DNA of 64,000 bases from Botryosphaeria dothidea (Eukaryota; Ascomycota; Dothideomycetes; Botryosphaeriales; Botryosphaeriaceae). The notes under the pieces were generated by a model. The model searched no databases. It worked only from the letters and a program-made list of their open reading frames with translations, and was not told the origin of the DNA. Below are positions 54,955 through 64,000 of this stretch, piece by piece. Location of the stretch: contig WWBZ02000002.1 in assembly GCA_011503125.2 (NCBI GenBank), forward strand, positions 1,488,001 to 1,552,000, given 5' to 3'. How positions within the stretch are numbered: the stretch's first letter is position 1; every line of letters begins with the position of its first letter. The translations under genes and the position numbers were made by a program.

Positions 54955-57037
54955 CTATCCCAAAGAATTGATACTTTCCTCCAAATTTTCCGGTTGCCAA
55001 ACACCTTGTCTATCTCCATCCACGTCTTCAACAACGAGAACTTCCCCAGCTTCAACGGGGAATCCAAACTTCGGGTCGCCGATATTCATGCTCACTCCCG
55101 GACAGGTCATTAGAAGCTTCACGCATGCAGACTTTTTCCCATGCGCTCCGTCGACGATCTCGAAGAGCCTTTCCAAAACCTGGACAGCAGCCCCTGAACC
55201 TGTTGAATCCTCATGTACCTCGTAGAGCGAGATCCCGTCAATGATGCAGTACAAAATCGTGTTGCTGGGTATCTGTCGGACCACATTCTCGAATAGATCG
55301 CAAAGACACTCAAGGTCAAGATCCTTAATCCCACTCCGGTCCTTTTCTGTCAAGGAGAGATCGAGGCTGAAGTGCTTAGTCTTGGATTGGTGAACGACCT
55401 GCCCGATCAGGCTCGCGAGCATGCCGGCAAACCCAGCCCTCTCGTCCTCGTCGTAGTCAGAGTGAATGCCACAGAAATGGCTGGCTACGATGGCATCCCG
55501 GGGTATGCTGCAGACCCGCACCAGCGCCGCACAGACAACCGAGAGCGCGGAAAGGTGTTCGAGCGGGTCGGACTGGTTGCCGTTGATGAGGAGGTCGCGG
55601 GATTCGGGGAGTGCGAGCCAGAGCTGGAGCTTGTCCGACTGCACAACCCAAGTGGCTTCGTCCTGTGCGCGGAGATCGAATGAAGCGTGGAGATCTTGGC
55701 ATGTTTCGAGGTCTTCGTCAATCCCTTCGCGAGTGAAACTAAGGTTTTTCAGAAGGCGTTTACGGTCTTTCTTTGCTTCGGAGAGGCTTTTTCGAGGAGT
55801 ATCGTTATCCGAGGTGGACGATGAATGCTCTAACAGGAGGGATTGTTCGTTTCCTGGCTCGATCTCGCGCACTTTTTGTTGTCAATCGCAAGGATTCCTG
55901 CTACAACCCAGGAGCAGCTTACCTTGACCTGTCTTCACATTGAAAATTTGGCTACTCGCCAACATGGCCTGAAGATTCTTGCCTATATCGGCCAGAGGAA
56001 CACTTCCGTTTCTCAGCATGTTCTCAATCCGCATAAAACTCTCTTCTGTCCGCTTTAACCCGGCAGCAATCTCTCGCGTTTGGCCCAGTATCTCGTTGAT
56101 ACGCTTGTACTCAACGATTTTAGCCTCTCTCCGAATTTTCTTGGCAAGCCTTTCTACCTCCTTTTTACTCCTTTGCAAGTCTTCTCCATACGAATCACCT
56201 TGCACCACTGACTTCATCATCCTTTCTGCTTTGGTTAGATGGTGGCCATTCATTCTGGGGCACAAACATACTGGTTGAGCCATCGTTGAGATGTTGCACA
56301 ATCATCCGGAACAGAACCAGTATGGCCTTGCACAGCTCCGCGGACTTGACTTCCAGCTCATCCATCCGGTTGACCTCATATATATCGAGGTAGTCTCCAG
56401 TTGCTCTGATATAGTCTGGGACGTCCTGTGCAGCCTCGTAGATACTGTCTCGTACTTCGATGGAGCGGTTTGCTGCCTACCAAGCGCTCAGTAAGCCATA
56501 TTCCGACACCTGTGTAGATTTGACATACCGAAGCGAGTATGGAGAACACGCCAGCAATAGTGCCGCCGTAGTCTCCTCCGGGAAGAATATTGCACCAGTG
56601 CTCCATCGTCTTGCTTCCATCTCTGATCTTGTGCAGAGCCCATTTGATCTTTCCTTTGGCACCTGTCATCGGCTCATTCTCGTAGAGCTTGACCGCTGAT
56701 TGAACCTGCTTCATCATCCCGTTCCATTTTGCTTCTCGGACGTCGCCTTTTTCCGCCTTCTTCAACACTTTGACTTGATACGTTTCAATTGCTCGGGCTA
56801 GAGCCTCCTTCTCTGCTTCCGCCTCTGCCCATATTTGTTTCCTGTTCACGTCAGGTGGGGATATTTGACGACGGCAACTCGGGATACACACTTCCTTTCA
56901 GCCTCGTCGTTGTCCCCAGTGCCCACCCACTGTTGAAGACCGGAGTCGTGTTGGATGAAATCTCCGAGTGTTGTCCTGTTCTGGATGTACGAGACCGTCT
57001 GGTCCTTGTTGCGCATATTAAGCAGAGTCGAACTCAT
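54955..57037 (-). CDS. DUF7708/STAND-like NTPase, degenerate P-loop
   Basis: Exons 57037-56892, 56841-56529, 56476-56272, 56225-55923 and 55871-54955 give 627 residues. Residues 45-190 match the helical N-terminal region seen in many fungal STAND proteins (KIKWALHKIRDGSKTMEHW, ILPGGDYGGTIAGVFSILASV, AAQDVPDYI). A charged helix pair follows (RSKKEVERLAKKIRREAK). The NTPase region starts where a P-loop is expected but reads LLINGNQSDPLEH, with no GxxxxGK. A Walker B-like ILYCIIDGISLYE is present. The C-terminal ligand-binding repeats typical of NLR-type proteins are absent; the protein ends at residue 627. It is divergent from the AAA+ gene. Intron 2 acceptor TAG at 56477 was chosen by frame. 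Confidence 0.75.
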
Positions 57038-57658
57038 CCTTCGTATAATGAGAAGAAAGGGTAAGGCAGGCTGAAGGTGGTCGGGCTCACAGTTGGGCGC
57101 ATAAAGCGAAAAGGCGCTAGTGAGCAAGGCAGTGCAAGGGATCTGCTGCAGCCTGCCCGTCCGGGCTGCTGATGGGCTGTAAAATAAAAGGAACCGAGCA
57201 GTGAGCAAGACAGTTTAAGCCAAACGCGACATTCCCACCAAAAGGCCAGAAGGAGACCTAATTTGCACTGCATGGATAGCGGAAGCGTTGGTCCGGAGGG
57301 CTTTGTACATGGAAGTAAAATACACTTATATCCGGATGAATGCTTCCACTCCCCCGTGTGAAAGCGCCTTCTGAGAGCAGTGCAGCAACGAAACACCGAG
57401 GCTGCAAGGAGTGCTATCATTAGGTGCGGGGTTGTTGATCAAGATGTGTGCGGCAGAGGCTCATTGGATGACTCTCATTCTCTGAGCCAATTATCAGCCA
57501 GCTTGCAGGCGAATGTATTGGCGGCGCAGTGGGGGCCAGTTGAGCACAAAAGCCTCTAGAAAAATAAAACATATCAAGGCCCGATGTCCTGATTTACGTC
57601 GAATTATTTTTTCACTGAGTTTGGCCCCGCGTTCTTGCCGGACAGAACGATTGTCAAG
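57038..57658. promoter_or_regulatory. Shared promoter region of STAND-like and AAA+ genes
   Basis: About 620 bp between divergent start codons. No clear promoter element was identified, and open frames here have no motif. Confidence 0.45.
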
Positions 57659-60600
57659 ATGTCATCCGATCCTTCCAGCGCCGCACCCGGCGCCTCCGAA
57701 AAGGAAGTCACCGACAATGCAACGGGCCTTCCATCACCGCAAAGCGAAGCGGATCCTGACCAAGCACGAGAAGGAAGCCACAAACCTCTTGATGGCGGTT
57801 CACGAGACGCTGTCAACGATCCCGACGTGCCCATCGCAAGCGTTGAAGCCCCAGATCCGGACCATGAATCAGATGCAAGGTCGGGTTCGAAGTCGACATC
57901 GGGCGGGTCCATAAGTGGCGATTCGGATTCAGAAATCAGCGACATGTACGACATATTCCGTCCTTCAGAGTCACCAGCGGAAACCGTCCTCGGCATGATG
58001 GACAGGATGGACAGGAAGATGAAGCGCATGAGGGAGCCGCAGCCTCTTCGCTATGCGAAAGAAATCACCCATGAGAAAATCGACGACCATGGAACCTTGT
58101 TGAAATTCTTGTGTGACCGCTTGGCCTACTTGGAGCATGAGGTTGAGATCCTTCGAACAGGCCGGCCTGCAGAAGAAGAGGCGTCGCCATCGCCCTCTGT
58201 CATAGCCGCACCTGTCCCAAAGACTCGCAGAATTCCCATCACCGAGTATGGAAATTACCAGTGGTTCAACCGGCGAAACGTTCCATATCCTTATCTTCAT
58301 GTCGATTTTGTCTTGGAAGTCCAGCTGGTACGCGATGATGCTGGTATACAAACTTGGCCCCCTCCCGGAGTGGGCCAGAATGCCCCATCTGGTCTGGATC
58401 ATCGAGGAAACGAACAGGTCGTCGAGAGCGCTCATGGCGTAATGATTGGCGATCATACTCCGCATAGAGTACGGATATGCTCTCCCTTGCTTCTTGCATG
58501 CATTAGGGACATCTGCAAAGAATCCTTCTCCGCGAACAACCATATAGTTTTCATCAGGCCATTCAAGATGTTTGTGAGGCATGAGAAAGATATCAGAGAA
58601 GCTCTAGATAAAGCGGAAGCTCAATCTAAGGGGCTTTTCAAGGACGAGCAATCCCGAAAGAGCCGCAAAGATCCAGAAACCAAGACAGGAAACTCCAGGA
58701 GAAACTCCAAAGTCTCGCACAATGAGACTGACATGAACGACGACCTCACGGAGCCTGACCATAGCGGGACTGCTCATGAAAGATCTGAACGGGATTTGGG
58801 AGCAAGTTCTGAAGAGTCATCTGATGAAGGAGAACTTGATGAGGTTTCAAAAGAGATGATAAGGGAAAGATTCGAACATTTGCGCCTCTTGGTCCAGTTC
58901 TTCGATGGCCCTTTGAAGCCGGTATTCGACCTATATCACTCCATCAAAGATGGTTCTGCATCTCGGATCCCATTTGAATACCTTTGGTATTTGTTCGAGC
59001 ACGGCCAAGAAGTGGTAAAACAAGGCGGTGACTTGCAGCTTGCCCGCGTGCTGAGGTTTACAGGGGGACGGGAGACACGCATTCCCTCCACCCTTCCCCC
59101 TCCCCCGCCACCGCCTCCGGGCGCGCCTCGCATACCGCCATCTCCTGATCCGCCGCCAACTATAACGAACTCCTTCGCCGTCGACTGCTACCGGTGGGAA
59201 TTCGATGGAGAGAAATTTGGAGTCCTTAACAACGTGTATTGGATCAGACCGTACAAGGGGTTGAAAGACATCACGTCCCTACCGGTGTACCCCTTTTCAT
59301 TCCACAAGAACAGCAGCAATGTCAGAAATCAGTTGGAGGACCGCGGGGAGAAGTTCCTTACCTTAAGCAGGAGGAACGAAGCAAGCCACCGCCACTACAA
59401 CGGGCTGACACTGGAAAGCAACGTCACCTCAGCCGAGGAGGTAGAACTCACTTCCCGAATATTCTCTGTGCCACGTATGAGTGGACAAGATAAAGAAAAA
59501 CCAGGCTAATATCATTACTTGTAGATTGACTCGCGTGTCATCATCGACCAACGCAGTGCGGTCCTTGCAAAGCCAAATTGGAAGCCCCTGGAGGGCTCTG
59601 ACGCGCGATCGACCTACGATGACAACGAGTTATTTGTCCTGCCGCACAGTCCGGATGACTGGATGTACACGGATCATTTCCAGGACCAAAAAGCAGCGGA
59701 CAAGTGGTTCATGGAGCGGAAGCACATCTTAGAGCCTTCTGACGACCGGCTTGCGCCCCCGGATGACGACAAAATCCTGCTTTCATTTTTTTTGTATGGG
59801 TTCGTTCTTCGGTCCCGAAAATGGGGTAAGCGTCCTTCGAATTGCTATAGAGTCGCGAACCTGATGATGAAACCCTCACACAGCAAAGCTGCACATCGAC
59901 CGCATCACCGACATCGAAGACAAAAACTCGTTCGACGATCTTGTCATGTAAGACTCGAACACTGAATTCACCTCTTCAGTAATGTGCTAATCCAATCCGA
60001 TATTTGTAGACCCGAAGGGCATGCTCGTTCCATCAAAGCACTGGTGGAAAACCACAACCGAGGACCGGGCAAAGACAAAGAGACGGACCATGTGGAAGTC
60101 TCCATGGACCTCGTCAGGGGCAAAGGTTTGGAGGCATATTCCATTCAGAGATGAGGTAGTTAACTATTTCCCAGGCAAAGGTGTAATCATCCTACTCCAT
60201 GGAGAGCCCGGTGTTGGGAAGACGTCGACAGCGGAGTGCATCGCCGACTACACCTCGCGTCCCTTGTACCCCATCACCTGCGGAGATATCGGAGAGACGG
60301 CGGACGACGTAGAAAGCAACCTTGAGAAGACATTCCAGCTAGCGCACAAATGGGGGTGTGTCCTACTACTAGATGAAGCCGAGTAAGTAGCAACCACACA
60401 CAAGTAGCGCATGTTGGGAGCTAATAAGAATCTCAGCGTATTCCTGCAGGAACGAAACAAAGAAGACCTCACCAGGAATGCCGTAGTTTCCGTCTTCCTG
60501 CGGGTCCTCGAATACTACAGCGGGATTCTCTTCCTGACGACAAACCGCGTCGGCATCATAGACCAGGCCTTTCGCAGCCGTATTCACCTGAGCCTATACT

Positions 60601-61544
60601 ATCCGGCTCTGGACAAAGACGCAACGCTCACGATCTGGAAAATGCACTTGAAGAATGCCAAAGACCGTTTCAGAGACAAAGGCCGGGTGCTCGAGGTTGA
60701 TAGGAAACAGATCCTTAGGTTCGCTAAAGAACAGTTCAAAAAAATGAAGAAGGATACTGGAAGCAACTGGAATGGCAGGTAAGTTGACACACACACACAC
60801 ACACACTCGAGAGGCGAAAGAGACCGGTGAACTGATCTGAAGAACGGACAAATCCGCAACGCCTTCCAAACTGCCATCGCGCTGGCAGAATACCACGCGC
60901 AAGGCAAGGGCCACGACAGAAAAACGAAGCTCACGGTGGAAGAGTTCAAAACGGTCCAAGAGACCTCGGATTCGTTCGACAAGTACCTGCTGACCACGCA
61001 GAAGGCATCGCAGGCTGCGTTGGCAAGAGCTTCAAAGATTCGTAGCGATAATTTCAAGACGCAGGAGCCCGGCGTCCGGGATACCCGTCGGAGACCGAGG
61101 GCAAAGGGCCGCCATAGGAGACAAGCCGAAATCGAGTCGGAGACGGACAGCACCATTTCATCCGAAAGTTCGGCGAGCTCCAGCGAAGACAACGATGAAA
61201 GCGATAGTGATGCTGGAGAGAAACAAGATGAGAAGGGCCAGAATGATGCCAAGACTGATGGAGACAGTGACATCGAGACAGAAAAGAAAAAAGTCACTAA
61301 GAATAAGAGCAAGAAACCTACAACAAAGGACTCTAAGAAGAAAGAAGAAACAAGCAGTGAGGAGGAAGAGTCGAGGAAAAGCAAAAAGAAGAACAGGAGA
61401 CACCAGGAAAATAATCAAGCCAGTGAGCCAGAAGAGAAGGCAAAACGAGGAAAGGGGAAAAAGAAAGCGACCAGGGTGAAGGAAGAAAGTGAAACAAGCA
61501 GTGAACAGGAAGTAAAGACGGAAAAGAAGCGAAGCAAGAGATAG
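57659..61544 (+). CDS. Large AAA+ ATPase with DUF7025-like N-terminal region; last acceptor mutated
   Basis: Exons 57659-59440, 59525-59825, 59884-59947, 60010-60125, 60175-60382, 60437-60778 and 60848-61544 would give 1169 residues. The N-terminal 590 residues are acidic and partly disordered, with IPFEYLWYLFEHGQEV, a DUF7025-like segment, and a Pro run near 59090-59120. Walker A is GEPGVGKTS (about 763-771), Walker B LLLDEAD (split by intron 5), sensor-1 LFLTTNRV and the Arg-finger region FRSRIHL. The lid continues WNGRQIRNAF only if intron 6 ends at 60847, where the bases are GG, not AG. The nearest AG (60842) shifts frame into TGA 60991, removing the lid end and the Lys/Glu-rich tail (about 1035-1169). 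Confidence 0.8.
60787..60806 (+). repeat. (AC)10 microsatellite inside intron 6 of the AAA+ gene
   Basis: Ten uninterrupted AC units start eight bases after the donor GTAAGT. Length variation here could affect splicing of an intron that already lacks a normal acceptor. Confidence 0.9.
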
Positions 61545-61767
61545 TTGCGCAAGCTACTTCCACTTGGGGAGTCTCACGGTGTTGTCTTCCAGAGGGAAAT
61601 ACTGAGCCCAAAAGAAGTTTCAGTTACATCCAGATGAGCCCTCCAAGTCCGCATGAATGGTACATCATAATGGTGCTGTTCTTGATGTTCATCAGCTCAT
61701 GGTAAGATGATCTCCAAAGGGCCATAATTCCCATCGTCGTCGTCCCTTCGCAGGTCTAGATATTGAA

Positions 61768-63666
61768 CTATGCAAAGCTCGGCTTCAACGTTCCAGCAAT
61801 CCTCTGTTGCACCCTTAGTGGCAGTAGCGCTTCGTAAACATGTCTCGTCCACTCCGCAAGTACCGGCCTAGTCACCGCTGGGTCCACAATCTCCTCGATG
61901 CCAAACGCATTCGCCGTCCTTACTGGATTCATCAAGCGCCTGTACTCTTGCTCCAATTCATTGTACCTCTCTTTCATCTTCTCCCTGCCCTCTTTCTTCT
62001 CGATAGCTTTCAGCTCGTGTGCGTGGCCAGCTTCGATGCCTCCGTCCAGCGGCAGACTTCCCCATTCGCCACTTGGCCAGGCAACTCTCATATGGGGGTC
62101 TCGTGAGTCAACCATGATGCCGCCAGCCACGCCATAGACGCGGCGTACGATCACAGAGAAGATGGGGATCGAGGTGCTGTAGTAAGTTGTCGCCAGCGTG
62201 ACACCGTGTCGCATAGTAGCCGTTCGCTCCGCAACCGTCCCGACCGCGTAGCCCGGTATGTCGACGAACTGCACGCAGGGAATGTTGAAAACATCAAGAA
62301 ACTTGAGATGGCGTGTGATTTTCTGGGATCCAAGAGCGTCGAGAGCACCTGCATTGACTGCACGTCAACTGTCAGTCATTCAACCCATCTACCATCGGGA
62401 CCAAGAGCACACAAACCTTCGCAGTTTAATGAGGTTATGCCAACCGGTCTCCCGCCTATTCGTGCAAGTCCAACAATAGCAGTTGTTCCCCACAGAGCCC
62501 CTATTTCAAACCAGCTTCCCTTGTCGACCACTGTGGTAATTATCTTTCTCAGGTTGTACATTCTTTCTCTTTTCCGAGGTATGACTGACCGCAGCTCCGG
62601 AGAAGTTCGATCAATCGGATCTTCATTGGGAAGCGTAGGTGGCATCTCTGTCCCAGAATTCGGCAAGTAGCTCAAAATGTTCCGCAGCTGCTCAAAACAG
62701 TCGGTCTCGTTTGCTGCCAAGTTATCGATGGTGCCGTTCGAGCAATGCACAGCCGGCCCACCCAAATCTCTAAAGCTCAACCCCTCTTCAAATGTTGCGC
62801 CTACTCACTCATCAGCAATGCACTGCACCCCGCGAAGCGCAGCAGAACTCACCAGCTACGACCTTCGGCCCAGCATTAAACAACGCCCCAACATCTCTCG
62901 CCATGACCGAAAAGTGGCACGCCGTTACTCTCGCCGCGCCCAACCCAATCGCAGGCCCCAGCACGGCACCCAAATTCGGAATGCCCGCGTTCAACTGCTG
63001 CACCACCTCTCCAAACCCCTGCATCGGAGGGACATACGACCAGCCCTCCTTCCGGATACTCGTCACCGAGCCGCCGCCGCTCGACCCGTCCACCAGCTTC
63101 ACCATGGGCAGCCTCAGCGCCAGGGCCAGCTTCTCCATGTACACCGTCTTGGCCGCCAGCGCGCCGTCCGCATGGCCCGCCCGCAGCGAGAAGTCGTCCG
63201 CCGTGAACAGGATCTTCCGGCCGCGCAGCGCGCCGAAGCCCTGCACGTTGTTCGAGGGCGTGAAGGACGCCGGCGTCTCGCGCAGCGTGTTCTGCGGGTC
63301 CTGCTGCCAGGCGACCTCGCCGCTGGCGCTGCCGACCTCGCGGAAGGAGTCGCGGTCGAGCAGCTGGGCGACGCGCTCGCGCACCCAGAGCTTGCCCGAG
63401 GCTGTCTGGCGGGCGTAGCCGCGGTGCGAGGGGTCGGGCGTGTTGGCGAGGGTGTGCAGGGTGGAGAGGTGGGCGAGAATGTCGGCGTAGTCGGCAGGGA
63501 GGTCGTTGGCGGGCTTGTTGCGGCGGTGGCGGCGGCGGCTGCTGCTGCTACGAGGTTTCTTGTCGTTGGCGGCGTTGGGGGAGGAGAGGTGGTTGGAGAC
63601 TTGGGCGAGGCGCTCGGTGGCGGCGCCTTTTTGGCTGCTGCCGTCGTTGTCGTTGTTGTCAGCCAT
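61768..63666 (-). CDS. Acyl-CoA carboxylase carboxyltransferase (beta) subunit, MCC/PCC type
   Basis: Exons 63666-62853, 62785-62417 and 62348-61768 encode 587 residues. A Ser/Arg-rich leader (1-55, SSSSRRRHRRNK) is not a clear mitochondrial presequence. The carboxyl-transferase domain shows LWVRERVAQLLDRDSFREV, ILFTADDFSLRAGHADG, VKLVDGSSGGGSVTS, then FDIPGYAVG-like VDIPGYAVGT and a late GGIMVDSRDPHMRVAWPSGEWG. This subunit moves the carboxyl group from biotin to an acyl-CoA such as methylcrotonyl- or propionyl-CoA. No biotin carboxylase partner is in the window. It differs from canonical MCC beta enough that the acyl substrate is open; secondary-metabolism relatives exist. Start MADNND chosen; upstream ATGs lack support. 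Confidence 0.88.
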
Positions 63667-63961
63667 TGTGACTGGTCTCTGGTTCTCAATTGCTCCGAGG
63701 CGGAGCTGTGGGTGTTGAGGACTACATTGGAGGCGATTGAACGAGGTGGATTGAGAGGGGAGGAGGAGCTTGGGCGCGGTGGAGCTCGAGTTGCCTCGGT
63801 CCCTGGCCTTCCCCACGTTGACCTCTGCCGATCATCGACCTCACTCCTCGGCCAGACCAACACCTTCCAAAAATCACAAAAACATAGCCCGGCCATGTGT
63901 AGCTTTTCATGAACTCTTGCGTTCCACTTCAACACTGCACCATCCTACCTAATTACCCAAA

Positions 63962-64000
63962 ATGGCAAGACCACCATCGAAGCCCATCAAGCGTCTTCTG
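63962..64000 (+). CDS. Possible start of a gene running off the window
   Basis: An ATG with 13 open codons (MARPPSKPIKRLL) follows a pyrimidine-rich stretch and is divergent from the carboxyltransferase by about 295 bp. Too little is present for identification. Confidence 0.25.
   Translation, partial: MARPPSKPIKRLL

Noticed and set aside
62677..63912. 411-codon plus-strand frame opposite the carboxyltransferase
   Set aside because: Antisense of a well-supported GC-rich gene; the translation is Arg/Gly/Val-rich without motifs.
1..64000. CRISPR arrays, tRNA and rRNA genes
   Set aside because: No spaced direct repeats were seen, CRISPR is not expected in a fungal nucleus, and no tRNA T-arm with a matching acceptor stem was found by eye.

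Overview
The window is nuclear DNA from a filamentous ascomycete (Pezizomycotina). Most genes carry several short GT-AG introns of about 50-70 nt, and the gene content is typical of such fungi: two Zn2Cys6 transcription factors, MFS transporters, a HET gene, an ExgD-type glucanase, a secreted S10 carboxypeptidase and a Fot1/Pogo transposon. A placement in Dothideomycetes would only be a guess. I found no rRNA, tRNA or CRISPR. Exon coordinates were built by joining reading frames at GT-AG (twice GC-AG) sites. The joined exon lengths of the intact gene models I summed are multiples of three.

Left part (1-10.6 kb): an SDR oxidoreductase; a decayed Fot1/Pogo transposon with six premature stops; a short unrecognised gene; a tandem pair of protein-kinase-like genes, the second a pseudogene; and a membrane-anchored exo-1,3-beta-glucanase (exgD type).

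Housekeeping block (11.7-28 kb): a very intron-rich NMN adenylyltransferase, divergent from a large UFD4/TRIP12-type HECT ubiquitin ligase; a secreted serine carboxypeptidase; an AidB-like acyl-CoA dehydrogenase that has lost its middle domain; and a one-pass membrane protein with a fucose-lectin-like ectodomain.

Accessory island 1 (28.9-37.5 kb): an HSPA12-like Hsp70 ATPase head-to-head with an AIG1-like GTPase, then a coiled-coil protein and a decayed HET gene. These families recur in fungal self/non-self recognition loci.

Regulatory and metabolic stretch (37.9-54.8 kb): a Zn2Cys6 regulator, SDR, sugar-porter MFS transporter and second SDR (possibly a sugar/polyol unit); a conserved fungal protein of unknown function; and a second Zn2Cys6 regulator divergent from a 14-TM DHA2 drug transporter.

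Accessory island 2 (54.9-61.5 kb): a DUF7708/STAND-like NTPase without a visible Walker A, head-to-head with a large AAA+ ATPase whose last splice acceptor reads GG instead of AG. A carboxyl-transferase (MCC/PCC beta type) and the first codons of another gene end the window.

The strongest cross-window signal is decay by C:G to T:A change. Ten nonsense codons in three loci (transposase, kinase copy 2, HET) are all explained by Trp or Gln codons changed by one transition, and eight lie in the CpA/TpG context of repeat-induced point mutation (RIP).
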